Assembly (NCBI RefSeq): GCF_044377145.1
Contig: NZ_JBILJQ010000003.1
Coordinates: forward strand, 1 to 64,000
Source of the DNA: Aquimonas sp044377145
GTDB taxonomy: Bacteria > Pseudomonadota > Gammaproteobacteria > Xanthomonadales > Xanthomonadaceae
Direction of reading: 5' to 3'
Length of the DNA stretch: 64,000 bases
Shown in pieces: positions 1 to 8,869 of this stretch; the stretch's first letter is position 1; each line of letters starts with the position of its first letter. Below the pieces are notes generated by a model. The model worked only from the letters and a program-made list of their open reading frames with translations, did no database searches and was not told the origin of the DNA. A program made the translations under genes and the position numbers.

Positions 1-99
1 GTGCAGCGCGTCTCGACTCAAGCTCCGACCGTCAACTGCTTCCATTTGCCACACCTCCGATCCAAGACCGAAACCTTGACCGCTGGCGGCGCTTGAAGT

Positions 100-1068
100 T
101 CACGGATAATTGGCGCCGGCTCTATAAAGCAAGCGCTCCATCACCGCCATCCGCACCGCCACGCCGTTGGACACCTGCTGCAGGATCACCGACTGCGGGC
201 CGTCGGCGACGGCATCGTCGATTTCGACGCCGCGGTTCATCGGCCCCGGGTGAGTGACGATTGCATCGGGCTTCGCCCGCCGCAGTCGCTCCGGGCTCAG
301 GCCGTAGTTGCGGTGGTAGTCCTCCAGCGAACTGATCAGGCCTTCTTCCATGCGCTCGCGCTGCAGGCGCAGCATCATCACCACGTCGACGCCCTCCAGA
401 GCAGCGTCGAAGTCGTCGATCTGGGTGCAGCCGTCCAGAGTGTGATCAGTCGGCAGCAGTGTTGCCGGCGCGCAGACGCGGATCTGGCCCACACCCAGCG
501 TACGCAGGGCAGGCAGATCGGAGCGGGCGACCCGCGAGTGCAGGATGTCGCCGACCAGCAGCACGGTGAGGGCGCTGAAGTCTGCGCCCTTGTGCTGGCG
601 AATCGTCAACATGTCGAGCAGGCCCTGGGTCGGATGCGCGCTGCGGCCGTCGCCGGCATTCACCACGCTGACGCCGGGGTTGGCAGCGGCGGCCAGCGAA
701 TCGAGAACGCCGGATTCTGCGACTCGAACCACGAACAGATCGCTGCCCATGGCTTGCAGGTTGCGGAAGGTGTCGAGCAGGCTTTCGCCTTTGCGCGATG
801 ACGAATGTGCCACGTCGAAGTTCAGCACCTCGGCGCCCAGCCGCCGCGCTGCCAGCTGGAACGAGCTGCGGGTGCGGGTGGAAGGCTCGAAGAAAAGATT
901 GACGATGGTTCGCCCGCGCAACGCATCCAACGCGCTTCGGCCATCAAGGGCGACGGCGCGAAGCTGCTGGGCGCGTTCCAGCAGTGATTCGATCTCCTGG
1001 CGTTCAAGGCCATCGAGGGTGATCAGATGACGCAGTCGGCCGTCGGGGTGGTGCTGCAGGCTCGGCAT
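100..1068 (-). CDS. pyrB: Aspartate carbamoyltransferase, catalytic subunit
   Basis: Catalyses carbamoyl phosphate + L-aspartate to N-carbamoyl-aspartate, the committed step of pyrimidine synthesis in the cytoplasm. The 322-residue protein has the usual length for the family. It shows the carbamoyl-phosphate loop FFEPSTRTRSSF, the HPTQGLLD motif and a VGDILHSRVARS segment, all diagnostic of ATCase rather than ornithine carbamoyltransferase. It is the last gene of a minus-strand run ruvX-pyrB, 16 bp after ruvX, the same order as in Pseudomonas. No regulatory pyrI is visible downstream within the 99 bases left. Bases 1-99 hold nothing I can assign. Confidence 0.97.
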   Translation of the reverse strand: MPSLQHHPDGRLRHLITLDGLERQEIESLLERAQQLRAVALDGRSALDALRGRTIVNLFFEPSTRTRSSFQLAARRLGAEVLNFDVAHSSSRKGESLLDTFRNLQAMGSDLFVVRVAESGVLDSLAAAANPGVSVVNAGDGRSAHPTQGLLDMLTIRQHKGADFSALTVLLVGDILHSRVARSDLPALRTLGVGQIRVCAPATLLPTDHTLDGCTQIDDFDAALEGVDVVMMLRLQRERMEEGLISSLEDYHRNYGLSPERLRRAKPDAIVTHPGPMNRGVEIDDAVADGPQSVILQQVSNGVAVRMAVMERLLYRAGANYP

Positions 1069-1084
1069 GTGGATGTACCAGCAA

Positions 1085-1534
1085 TCAGAATGAGTGGCCC
1101 AGCCAGCGCTCGACGATGATCTGCGCGGCCATGGCGTCCAGAAGCTCGGCCTGGGAGCGACGGGCGCTGCCGTTGCGGCGCGCCTCGGCGAAGCGGCGGT
1201 CGGCTTCTTTGGAGGAGGAGCGCTCGTCCACCAGACTCACCGGCAGCTGGTAGCGCTGCGCCAGCGTGCGTGCGAACTCTCGGGCGCGTCGAGTGGCGGC
1301 CTGTTCTTCGCCGTCCAGTGTGAGCGGCTCACCGACGATCAGCAGCTGCGGGCCCCACTCGCGCACGAGGCGATCAAAGCCGTTCCAGTCGGGTTGGCCG
1401 CTGGCCTGGGTCTGCACTACGGCGATTGCACGAGCGGTAGCGGATATCGTGTTGCCGACGGCGACTCCGGTGCGGCGGGCGCCGACATCGAAGCCCACTA
1501 CGCACACCGGCGCCGGCGCGGCAGCCTCGCTCAA
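1085..1534 (-). CDS. ruvX: Putative pre-16S rRNA nuclease / Holliday junction resolvase-like YqgF
   Basis: RNase H-fold nuclease of the YqgF/RuvX family, implicated in 5'-end maturation of 16S rRNA. The 149-residue product shows the N-terminal GFDVGARRTGVAVGN strand-loop with the first acidic residue, VGEPLTLDGEE, the LVDERSSSKEADR segment and a C-terminal DAMAAQIIVERWL helix carrying the last catalytic Asp. The start is TTG, in the TTGA that overlaps the algH stop codon by four bases, so translation is probably coupled to algH. The cluster algH-ruvX-pyrB is conserved in gammaproteobacteria. Confidence 0.95.
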   Translation of the reverse strand: MSEAAAPAPVCVVGFDVGARRTGVAVGNTISATARAIAVVQTQASGQPDWNGFDRLVREWGPQLLIVGEPLTLDGEEQAATRRAREFARTLAQRYQLPVSLVDERSSSKEADRRFAEARRNGSARRSQAELLDAMAAQIIVERWLGHSF

Positions 1535-2097
1535 GCGCGCCCCGCGTAATCGGTGAGCAGCCGCAGGTCGACGCCCAGCAAATGCGCGGCGCGCGTCCAG
1601 CGCTGTTCCAGCGGCACGTCGAACAGGATCGAGTCGTTGGCCGGCACGGTCAACCAGGCGTTGGCAGCGAGCTCTTCTTCAAGCTGCCCTGCTGACCAGC
1701 CGGCGCAGCCCAGCGCAAGCAGGGCGCGCCCGGGGCCTTCACCGCTGGCCATCGAAGCCAGAATGTCGCGTGAGGTGGTGAGTTTCAGCGTGGCCGAAAC
1801 GCGATAGGTCGAATCCCAATCGCGGCCATCGTCTTCATGCAGCACGAAGCCACGCTCAGGGTGCACTGGCCCGCCCAGCAGGACTTCGCGACTGCCAAGG
1901 CTGCGCGAGCGATCCTCCATCCCCAACTGGGCCAGAACCTCGGCCAGGTGGTAGTCGGAAGCGCGATTGATGGTCACGCCCATCGCGCCTTCCTCATCGT
2001 GCCGACAGATCAGAGTGACGCTGCGCGCGAAGTTGGGGTCGTCCAGCTGGGGCAGGGCGATCAGCAGTTGATTGCTCAGTGAGCTGGGTTCGGACAT
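1531..2097 (-). CDS. algH: UPF0301 (AlgH/YqgE) family protein
   Basis: Belongs to the AlgH/YqgE (DUF179) family of small cytoplasmic proteins of poorly defined role, historically linked to alginate regulation in Pseudomonas. Residues LIALPQLDDPNF near the start, the VTINRASDYHLAEVL stretch, LLGGPVHPERGFVLHE and LLALGCAGWSAGQLEEELA are the family's conserved blocks. The start at 2097 (MSEPSSL) gives 188 residues, matching the family; an in-frame start 66 bases further upstream would add an atypical Gly/Pro-rich leader. It overlaps ruvX by four bases and follows the TonB gene by about 70 bp. Confidence 0.93.
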   Translation of the reverse strand: MSEPSSLSNQLLIALPQLDDPNFARSVTLICRHDEEGAMGVTINRASDYHLAEVLAQLGMEDRSRSLGSREVLLGGPVHPERGFVLHEDDGRDWDSTYRVSATLKLTTSRDILASMASGEGPGRALLALGCAGWSAGQLEEELAANAWLTVPANDSILFDVPLEQRWTRAAHLLGVDLRLLTDYAGRA

Positions 2098-2166
2098 GTG
2101 GCGGATTCTATCAGGCCGACCGGGGCCGGCGCCGTCCGCGGGGAGGACCGGCGCGGGCGTCACCGC

Positions 2167-3039
2167 TCAGCGATTGCGCAGCACATTGCCCGGCAGGAAT
2201 TCCCAAGTCCGGGTGATGTGCAGGATCTCGACCTTCTCACTGTTGTCGGGCAGCGGAGGGTAGGGCTCGCCCAGGCGGACGATGCGCAGCGCGGCCTCAT
2301 CGAGGATCGGGTAGCCGCTGGAGCGAATGATGTCGATACGTTCGACCGAGCCATCCCGCCGCACCGCGACGGTCATCAGCAGCTGGCCCTGCAGGTTGCG
2401 GGTGCGCGCTTCGTCGGGGTAATTCAGGTTGCCGATGCGCTCGACCCGCGCGACCCAGGCGCGCATGTAGGAGGCGAACTCATATTCGGCCGTGTTGGCC
2501 GAAATGAACTTGCGCCGCGGTCGCTTCGCATAGGTCTGGCTGTCGCGATCGATTTCGGCGGCGAGGCGCGCCATCTCGATGCTCTGCTCGACCAGATGCT
2601 GCGCGGTTGGGAGTTGGGTATCGGGCGTCGGTTGACGGTCCCTGACGGCGATCTGCTGATCGGCATTGGTGGTGGTCACTGCGGCCAGTTCCCGCACTCG
2701 CTCGGGCGCTGGAGCGGCAGCACTGATCGGCGCTGGCGCCAGTCCGGGTGTCAGCTTGGGGACGGGTGAGGACACCTGCTCCGCCGGGCGCTCGGGCTTT
2801 TCCGAATCGCCACCGCCCTGCTGGTTCGACTGGGCAAGGAAATCGGCCTTCTCGGGCGCGGTCGTGCTGCGGGTTTCCGTCAGGATGACATCCAGAGTCG
2901 GTCGCAGCGGCGCCGGGTTCTCGACCGCAAAACCAACACCCAGCGCGAGGACGCCGTGGGCGATCAGAGAGAACACCAGGGTGGCGCCGAGCCGGTCGCC
3001 TTCGGAGACGACCGTCGGCTCAACTGCTGCATTGCTCAC
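2167..3039 (-). CDS. TonB-family energy transducer
   Basis: A 290-residue TonB-type protein: one N-terminal transmembrane helix at about residues 20-42 (LVFSLIAHGVLALGVGF), a long Pro/Ala-rich periplasmic spacer and a C-terminal TonB domain containing YPDEARTRNLQGQLLMTV and RSSGYPILDEAALRIV. Such proteins couple the ExbB/ExbD proton motor to outer-membrane receptors. No exbBD is adjacent. The position between gshB and algH, beside pilG, matches Pseudomonas tonB3, which is linked to twitching motility, so a role with type IV pili is possible (inference). The start is GTG, overlapping the gshB stop by four bases (GTGA). Confidence 0.9.
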   Translation of the reverse strand: MSNAAVEPTVVSEGDRLGATLVFSLIAHGVLALGVGFAVENPAPLRPTLDVILTETRSTTAPEKADFLAQSNQQGGGDSEKPERPAEQVSSPVPKLTPGLAPAPISAAAPAPERVRELAAVTTTNADQQIAVRDRQPTPDTQLPTAQHLVEQSIEMARLAAEIDRDSQTYAKRPRRKFISANTAEYEFASYMRAWVARVERIGNLNYPDEARTRNLQGQLLMTVAVRRDGSVERIDIIRSSGYPILDEAALRIVRLGEPYPPLPDNSEKVEILHITRTWEFLPGNVLRNR

Positions 3040-3983
3040 GCCAGTCGGGCCTCGATGGCGTCGAACAGCATTCCCGCAATGTTGAGGCCGAACTGGGCGT
3101 CCAGCTCGCGGATGCAGGTGGGGCTGGTGACGTTGATCTCGGTGAGGAAGTCGCCGATCACGTCGAGCCCGACGAACAGCATGCCGCGGCGTTTGAGCTC
3201 GGGCCCGACCTCGGCGGCGATCCAGCGGTCACGTTCGGTCAACGGCCGGCCTTCGCCGCGTCCACCCACGGCCAGATTGCCGCGAAAATCGTCCGCCGCC
3301 GGAATGCGCGCAAGCGCGTAGGGCACGGGTTCGCCATCCACCAACAGGATGCGCTTGTCGCCCTGACGGATTTCCGGCAGGTAGCGTTGCACCAGGGCGA
3401 GCTGTTGTCCGCCGGCGGTCAGCGTTTCGAGGATCACCTTCAGATTGTCATCGTCGGCACGCGCGCGAAAGATCGAACGGCCGCCCATGCCATCAAGCGG
3501 CTTCAGCACGCAGTCGCGCTCGGTGGCGATGAACTCGCGCAACCGCGCAGGGTCGCGGGAGACCCGGCTGGGTGGACAGCACTGCGGGAAGTGCAGGGCG
3601 AACAGTTTTTCGTTCATGTCGCGCAGGCCCTGCGGGTCGTTGACGACCAGACAGCCCTGTTGCTGGGCCAAGGTCAGCACCTGGGTGTCGTACAGGTACT
3701 GGCTATCGAACGGCGGATCCCGCCGCATCAGCACCGCCTGCATTTCCGACAGCGGGCGCCAGACCGGTTCGTCAAGTTCGTACCAGCCTTGTGGGTCGTC
3801 CCGCACGGTGAGCGCGGCCAGCCGTGCCATCGCGATGCTGCCGTCGATCGCCAGCGCGCCGGAGGTGGCGTAGTGCAGGCGATGGCCGCGCCGCTGCGCC
3901 TCCAGCAGCATGGCAAAGCTGGAGTCTTTCTTGATCTTGATGGCGCCGATCGGATCCATCACCACGGCGATATCGATGTTCAT
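3036..3983 (-). CDS. gshB: Glutathione synthetase
   Basis: ATP-grasp ligase joining gamma-glutamylcysteine and glycine to make glutathione. Diagnostic stretches are DPIGAIKIKKDSSFAMLLEA at the N-terminus, VNDPQGLRDMNEKLFAL, the ATP-binding LKPLDGMGGRSIFR and the C-terminal INVTSPTCIREL. I chose the start at 3983 (MNIDIAVVMDP), giving 315 residues like the E. coli enzyme, over a Met four codons upstream. It is the first gene of the minus-strand cluster and is divergent from pilG across a ~400-bp intergenic region. Confidence 0.96.
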   Translation of the reverse strand: MNIDIAVVMDPIGAIKIKKDSSFAMLLEAQRRGHRLHYATSGALAIDGSIAMARLAALTVRDDPQGWYELDEPVWRPLSEMQAVLMRRDPPFDSQYLYDTQVLTLAQQQGCLVVNDPQGLRDMNEKLFALHFPQCCPPSRVSRDPARLREFIATERDCVLKPLDGMGGRSIFRARADDDNLKVILETLTAGGQQLALVQRYLPEIRQGDKRILLVDGEPVPYALARIPAADDFRGNLAVGGRGEGRPLTERDRWIAAEVGPELKRRGMLFVGLDVIGDFLTEINVTSPTCIRELDAQFGLNIAGMLFDAIEARLA

Positions 3984-4305
3984 CGGCTTGTGCACTCGTC
4001 AGGGCCTGCTCTGCCGTTGCTGGATGTGTCAGCGGCGGTGGGATTTTGACGCGAAGGGTCACTTTGCGGTGGCGCTTCAACGCGTGATTCTGTGGGCCGC
4101 AGCGCGTATCTGCACAAATGCAGGCTGCTGCAGTGCGGCCGCGTGCGACACCCCTAGGGCTGGCTATACTAGCAGCGCGTTCAGGCTCGTCGGTCGACGT
4201 GACGGTCGAGTTCAAGTGAGGTCGAAAGTCGGTCAGCCGGGTTGTCCGGATGGCAGTCGTAGCCGCGTCGGGGGGCGCTTGCACTGAACATGGAACACGC
4301 TTTGC

Positions 4306-4336
4306 TTGACAGTTCCAGCAACGGCTGGGATATAGC
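4306..4336 (+). promoter_or_regulatory. Sigma-70-like promoter candidate for the pil-chp operon
   Basis: In the 400-bp gap between gshB and pilG, a perfect TTGACA (4306-4311) is followed 17 bases later by GATATA, overlapping TATAGC, a plausible -10. This places transcription start about 40 bases before the pilG ATG at 4385. Another AT-rich TATACT sits at 4165-4170 without a good -35. The rest of the gap (3984-4305) shows no gene. Assignment is by pattern only. Confidence 0.5.
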
Positions 4337-4384
4337 TAACGGATTGCGCGGCCGGAAGTCGCCGCGCCCATGTGGGGATTGCGA

Positions 4385-4783
4385 ATGGAACAGAACCAAG
4401 GCGCGGTCAGCCTGGAAGGCATGAAGGTGATGGTGATCGATGACTCGAAGACCATCCGCCGGACCGCCGAAACCCTGCTGAAGAAGGAAGGCTGCGATGT
4501 GGTCACCGCGACGGACGGATTCGAAGCGCTGTCGAAGATCGCCGACCACCACCCCCAGATCATCTTCGTTGACATCATGATGCCGCGGCTGGACGGCTAC
4601 CAGACCTGCGCCTTGATCAAGAACAACCAGGTTTTCAAAGGCACGCCGGTGATCATGTTGTCGTCGAAGGACGGCCTGTTCGACAAGGCCAAGGGTCGGA
4701 TCGTCGGCTCCGAGGAATACCTCACCAAACCATTCACCCGCGACGAACTGCTCTCCGCCATCCGGCGTCACGTCACGCGCTGA
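4385..4783 (+). CDS. pilG: Type IV pilus response regulator PilG
   Basis: Single-domain CheY-like receiver of the Pil-Chp pathway, phosphorylated by ChpA and in Pseudomonas needed for pilus extension and cAMP signalling. The receiver hallmarks are visible: acidic pocket VIDDS (Asp19-Asp20), phospho-acceptor Asp63 in FVDIMMPRLDGY, Ser in VIMLSSKDG and the conserved Lys in YLTKPF. The start at 4385 (MEQNQ) gives 132 residues and a GGGG ribosome-binding site; an upstream Met at 4370 lacks one. It is the first gene of the operon, 43 bp ahead of pilH. Confidence 0.95.
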   Translation: MEQNQGAVSLEGMKVMVIDDSKTIRRTAETLLKKEGCDVVTATDGFEALSKIADHHPQIIFVDIMMPRLDGYQTCALIKNNQVFKGTPVIMLSSKDGLFDKAKGRIVGSEEYLTKPFTRDELLSAIRRHVTR

Positions 4784-4826
4784 ACCTGCTTTCGACCACG
4801 CCTCATAGGGGGGGGCGTCCCGCGAT

Positions 4827-5207
4827 ATGGCTCGTATTCTGATCATCGATGATTCTCCGACCGACACGCGCATGTTCAGCCTGATGCTGGAGCGCAATGG
4901 CCATCAGGTGATCAGCGCCGGTTCCGCCGAGGACGGCCTCACAGCGGCTGAGCGCGATCGCCCGGACCTCATCTTGATGGACGTGATCCTGCCGGGCATG
5001 AACGGCTTCCAGGCCACCCGCGCACTCTCACGAGCGCCCGCGACCCAGCACATCCCGATCATCATCGTCAGCACCAAGGGGATGGAGACTGATCGGGTGT
5101 GGGGGCTTCGGCAGGGCGCCAAAGACTACGTTGTGAAGCCGCCGGTCGAGGCTGACCTGCTGCGCAGGATCAATTCCCTCGTGTCCGGAGGCGCGGGCCC
5201 GCAATGA
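4827..5207 (+). CDS. pilH: Type IV pilus response regulator PilH
   Basis: Second CheY-like receiver of the cluster, 126 residues, with IIDDS (Asp8-Asp9), phospho-acceptor Asp52 in LMDVILPGMNGFQ, IIVSTKG and the Lys in YVVKPP. In Pseudomonas PilH opposes PilG, acting in pilus retraction or as a phosphate sink. A G-rich tract (eight G) lies about 12 bases before the ATG. The stop codon overlaps pilI by four bases (ATGA), consistent with translational coupling. Confidence 0.94.
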   Translation: MARILIIDDSPTDTRMFSLMLERNGHQVISAGSAEDGLTAAERDRPDLILMDVILPGMNGFQATRALSRAPATQHIPIIIVSTKGMETDRVWGLRQGAKDYVVKPPVEADLLRRINSLVSGGAGPQ

Positions 5208-5755
5208 CAAACTTCGCCGCACCCATCGATCCGTTTGCGGTGCTTGCCGATTACGAAGCGCGCAGCCTGTCGCATGTGGCTGGCCTGCCCGAGCAGATCG
5301 ATGCGCCGGGATTGTGGCGCGGACTCGGCTACCGCCTGGGGCGCTGGAATATGGTCACCGCCATTGCCGACATCGCCGAACTACTGACCCTGCCGCCGCC
5401 GACGGCTGTGCCCGGCGCGCAAGGGTGGTTGCTCGGTATTTCCAACGTGCGCGGCACGCTTTTGCCAGTGGTTGATCTTAAGCAGTTTCTCGACGGTGAG
5501 CGCACGGTTGTGCACGAAACAACGCGCGCGCTGGTGATCAAGCAACCCGGCGGTAATGTGGCCATCCTGATCGACGAGCTGTTTGGGCAACGCCAGTTTG
5601 TCGATAGCCAGCGGGTGTTTCCCGAGGAATCTCCAGAGGGGCGCTACCGGGCATTTGTCACCGACGCCTACCAGCTTGGTGACACCGTCTGGCGGGTTTT
5701 TGATATGGCGCGGCTCGTACGTACCGGTGAGTTCAGGCAGGCTGCCGTCGCTTAG
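5204..5755 (+). CDS. pilI: CheW-like adaptor PilI
   Basis: CheW-domain coupling protein linking the chemoreceptor PilJ to the kinase ChpA. The 183-residue sequence has an N-terminal helical extension and then the CheW beta-barrel, with GWLLGISNVRGTLLPVVDLKQFL as the typical CheW signature. The ATG sits within the pilH stop. A 164-bp spacer without an evident gene separates it from pilJ. Confidence 0.93.
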   Translation: MTNFAAPIDPFAVLADYEARSLSHVAGLPEQIDAPGLWRGLGYRLGRWNMVTAIADIAELLTLPPPTAVPGAQGWLLGISNVRGTLLPVVDLKQFLDGERTVVHETTRALVIKQPGGNVAILIDELFGQRQFVDSQRVFPEESPEGRYRAFVTDAYQLGDTVWRVFDMARLVRTGEFRQAAVA

Positions 5756-5919
5756 TACATCGAACGAAATGTAGGGCCATGCATGGACGCATGGTCGTTG
5801 CTGAAGCGGTCTGAGTTGGACCGTAGAAGCAGAGCTTCGGGTCGGATCATCCGGCCTGAGCGGTTGCCTAGGCGGCGCGGGACGCGCTTTCAGGTTGAGT
5901 TTTCCGGGGCGAGGACGAT

Positions 5920-7965
5920 ATGAGCACGAGCATGGGCGCAGTCGGCGGTAAAGAACGACGCGGCGCATTGAACTTCTGGATCCTGATCCTCACGGTCTCG
6001 ATCCTGCTGTTGGGCGTGAACTTCTACATTTCTGCCCGCTACGCGCAGCAGGAAGCGGAGGCTCGCGACATCGTCGCCAGTATTCAGGTGCAGTCGCAGC
6101 AGATCGCGAAGTTTGCGCAGGAAGCGGCCATCGGCGGTCTGGAGTCTTTCGACCAGCTGAAGTCGACTCGCGCAGCTATTCAGCAGAATCTGACCCGACT
6201 TGCCAACGGCGACCCGGAGTCGGGGCTTCCGTCCTTCAAGGAGCCCCTGGGTGGGGTCAGCGTCGCGACCGAACTCGCCGAGCTGGAAACCACCTGGGCT
6301 AACGTCAACGACAACGCCGGTCGAATTCTCGACCGCCAGGAGCTGATCGTTAACTTGGCCGATGCCGCCAGCGCCTTCTCGGCCAGCGTGCCCCAGCTTC
6401 AAGGGCAGATGGACGAGGTCGTCCGGGCGATGTCGGAAGCCAACGTGCCCAGCGCCCAGGTGTTCATCGCCACCCGACAGCTGGTGCTCGCCGATCGAAT
6501 GCTCCGCTATGTCACTCAGATTCTGCAGGGCGGTGCCGCCGCTTCCTCGGCGGCTGACCGCTTCTCGCGCGACTACGCGCTGTTCGGAAACGTACTGAGC
6601 GGGCTTGACGTCGGCAGCGCCGAGCAGGGCATTCGCCGAATCGAAACACCCGCCGGCCGGTCGGGCTTGGCGCGTGTGAGTGAGGCATTCGAAGCTGTGC
6701 GTCAGGACGTGGAGTTCATCCTGGGCGCCGCGACCGATCTGTTCGAAGCACGCGAAGCAGCTGACAGTATCTTCATCGACTCCGAAGCCCTGCTCGACAA
6801 CGCGCGTAGCCTCGCCGGCAAACTGGGCGACATGGCGGGCGAGCGTACGTTCCCCAGTCTGCTGATCGGCATCATCTCTGCGGCTTTGGCGGTTGTCGGC
6901 CTGATGGGCCTGCTGTTGACCATCTACCGCGATCAGTCGCGCCGGTTCTCGGTCACTCAGGAATTGAACCAGCGTAACCAGGAGGCCATTCTGCGCCTGC
7001 TGGACGAGATGGGCTCTCTGGCGGAAGGCGACCTCACCGTCCGCGCAACCGTGACCGAAGACATCACCGGCGCAATCGCGGACTCGATCAATTTCGCCGT
7101 TGAAGCGCTGCGATCTCTGGTAACCACGATTAATGAGACCGCCGTACAGGTGGCCGCCGCCGCCCAGGAAACCCAGGCCACCGCGATGCATCTTGCGGAA
7201 GCTGCGGAACACCAGGCGCAGCAGATCACCTCGGCATCGGCGGCGATCAACGAAATCGCCGTCTCGATCGACGAGGTCTCGAAGAACTCCGCTGAATCCG
7301 CCGACGTGGCGCAGCGCTCGGTGCAGATCGCCGCCAAGGGCGCCGAAGTCGTGCGCCAGACGATTCAAGGCATGGACTCGATCCGCGACCAGATTCAGGA
7401 AACCTCCAAGCGAATCAAGCGTCTGGGTGAGTCCTCACAGGAAATCGGCTCGATCGTCGAACTGATTAACGACATTGCCGAGCAGACCAACATCCTGGCG
7501 TTGAACGCCGCTATTCAGGCGGCTTCAGCGGGTGAAGCGGGCCGCGGGTTCGCGGTGGTTGCCGACGAAGTCCAGCGCCTCGCGGAACGTTCAGCGAATG
7601 CGACCAAGCGAATTGAAACGCTGGTGCAGACGATTCAGTCCGATACCAACGAAGCGGTGAGCTCGATGGAGCAGACCACCGCCGAGGTGGTGGCCGGTGC
7701 ACGCTTGGCCGAAGACGCCGGCTTGGCCCTGGGCGAAATCGAAAAGGTCTCGAATGATCTTGCTGACCTGATTCAGAACATCTCCGAGGCCGCCCGTCAG
7801 CAGTCCGCTGCGGCAACCAACATCTCGGCGACCATGAACGTTATTCAGGAGATCACGACCCAGACCTCGATGGGCGCCAGCCAGACGGCTGAGTCGATCG
7901 GAAATCTCGCCCAGCTTGCCGCCGACCTGCGTCGCTCGGTCGCCGACTTCAAGCTGCCGGGCTGA
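5920..7965 (+). CDS. pilJ: Type IV pilus methyl-accepting chemotaxis protein PilJ
   Basis: Inner-membrane chemoreceptor of the Pil-Chp system; in Pseudomonas it senses surface contact through interaction with pilin. Of 681 residues, the first transmembrane helix lies at about 17-37 (FWILILTVSILLLGVNFYIS), a PilJ-type periplasmic region follows to ~310, then a second helix at ~313-336 (LLIGIISAALAVVGLMGLLL), a HAMP-like segment and a long cytoplasmic coiled coil. The hairpin tip reads IAEQTNILALNAAIQAASAG, the invariant MCP signalling motif, followed by GRGFAVVADEVQRLAERS. It sits between the adaptor pilI and the methyltransferase pilK. Confidence 0.95.
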   Translation: MSTSMGAVGGKERRGALNFWILILTVSILLLGVNFYISARYAQQEAEARDIVASIQVQSQQIAKFAQEAAIGGLESFDQLKSTRAAIQQNLTRLANGDPESGLPSFKEPLGGVSVATELAELETTWANVNDNAGRILDRQELIVNLADAASAFSASVPQLQGQMDEVVRAMSEANVPSAQVFIATRQLVLADRMLRYVTQILQGGAAASSAADRFSRDYALFGNVLSGLDVGSAEQGIRRIETPAGRSGLARVSEAFEAVRQDVEFILGAATDLFEAREAADSIFIDSEALLDNARSLAGKLGDMAGERTFPSLLIGIISAALAVVGLMGLLLTIYRDQSRRFSVTQELNQRNQEAILRLLDEMGSLAEGDLTVRATVTEDITGAIADSINFAVEALRSLVTTINETAVQVAAAAQETQATAMHLAEAAEHQAQQITSASAAINEIAVSIDEVSKNSAESADVAQRSVQIAAKGAEVVRQTIQGMDSIRDQIQETSKRIKRLGESSQEIGSIVELINDIAEQTNILALNAAIQAASAGEAGRGFAVVADEVQRLAERSANATKRIETLVQTIQSDTNEAVSSMEQTTAEVVAGARLAEDAGLALGEIEKVSNDLADLIQNISEAARQQSAAATNISATMNVIQEITTQTSMGASQTAESIGNLAQLAADLRRSVADFKLPG

Positions 7966-7984
7966 CGGACCGCATCTCAAGATC

Positions 7985-8857
7985 ATGGCAACGGCGCTCA
8001 GCCAGCTCATTGGCGAACTGGAACCCGGTCAGATGGATGACTTGGCGTTCCAGCGTTGGGTGCGACTGCTTGAATCGCGGACCGGGGTTACCGTTCCGCT
8101 GGAGCGCAAGCCGTTTCTGGTTACGGGGCTGCGCCGGCGAATGCGCGAAGCCGGTTTCAGTGATTTCGGGGTTTACTACAACGAGCTGTTGAACGGCGCG
8201 CGCGGGCAAATGGAATGGGCCTCGCTGGTCGACCATCTGACTGTTCACGAGACCCGATTCTTTCGGCATCTGCCGTCGCTTGCTCTGATTCAGGACCAAT
8301 GGTTGCCCGGCTGGTTGGCCAAGGCGCCCGCGGACCAGTCACTGCATGCACTCTCGGTCGGCTGTTCGACGGGCGAGGAGGCTTACACCCTCGCGATGGT
8401 TCTTGACGAGGGCCTTGGGCGCGCCGAGCCACCGCGCAGGTTCGGCATCACCGCGACAGATGTGAGTCAGCCCGCTCTTTCAGTAGCACGCGCTGGCGCT
8501 TATGCAGCGCATCGTTTAGAAGAGATACCTGAGCCCTACCGTGGGCGTGCGGTGGAACTCGATTCAACGGGAAACCTGCGTGTCGTCGACCGCCTGCGTC
8601 GTCGAATTGGATTTGCCTGCGTCAACCTGCTTCACGCCACTCGCGCACCACTGCGTCAACTTGACCTTATTTATTGCCAGAACGTCCTGATTTATTTCGC
8701 CCGCGATCGCCGCGGCGAGCTACTGGACGGGCTTGCCCGCCTTCTGCGGCCCAATGGATTGCTGGTACTCGGTGCCGGCGAAATCACAGCTTGGACCCAT
8801 CCGCAGCTCACCCGCACCAGTGGCCGCCAAACACTGGCGTTCCTGCGCAATTCGTAA
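7985..8857 (+). CDS. pilK: CheR-type chemoreceptor methyltransferase PilK
   Basis: S-adenosylmethionine-dependent glutamate methyltransferase that would adapt PilJ. The N-terminal CheR_N helical part includes VPLERKPFLVTGLRRRMRE. The catalytic part has TVHETRFFRH, the SAM loop SVGCSTGEEAYTLAM and YCQNVLIYF. I chose the ATG at 7985 (MATALSQ), 19 bases after pilJ, giving 290 residues, the size of Pseudomonas PilK; an earlier in-frame start would lie inside pilJ. The gene ends 12 bases before chpA. Confidence 0.93.
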   Translation: MATALSQLIGELEPGQMDDLAFQRWVRLLESRTGVTVPLERKPFLVTGLRRRMREAGFSDFGVYYNELLNGARGQMEWASLVDHLTVHETRFFRHLPSLALIQDQWLPGWLAKAPADQSLHALSVGCSTGEEAYTLAMVLDEGLGRAEPPRRFGITATDVSQPALSVARAGAYAAHRLEEIPEPYRGRAVELDSTGNLRVVDRLRRRIGFACVNLLHATRAPLRQLDLIYCQNVLIYFARDRRGELLDGLARLLRPNGLLVLGAGEITAWTHPQLTRTSGRQTLAFLRNS

Positions 8858-8869
8858 CGAGAGCCCGGC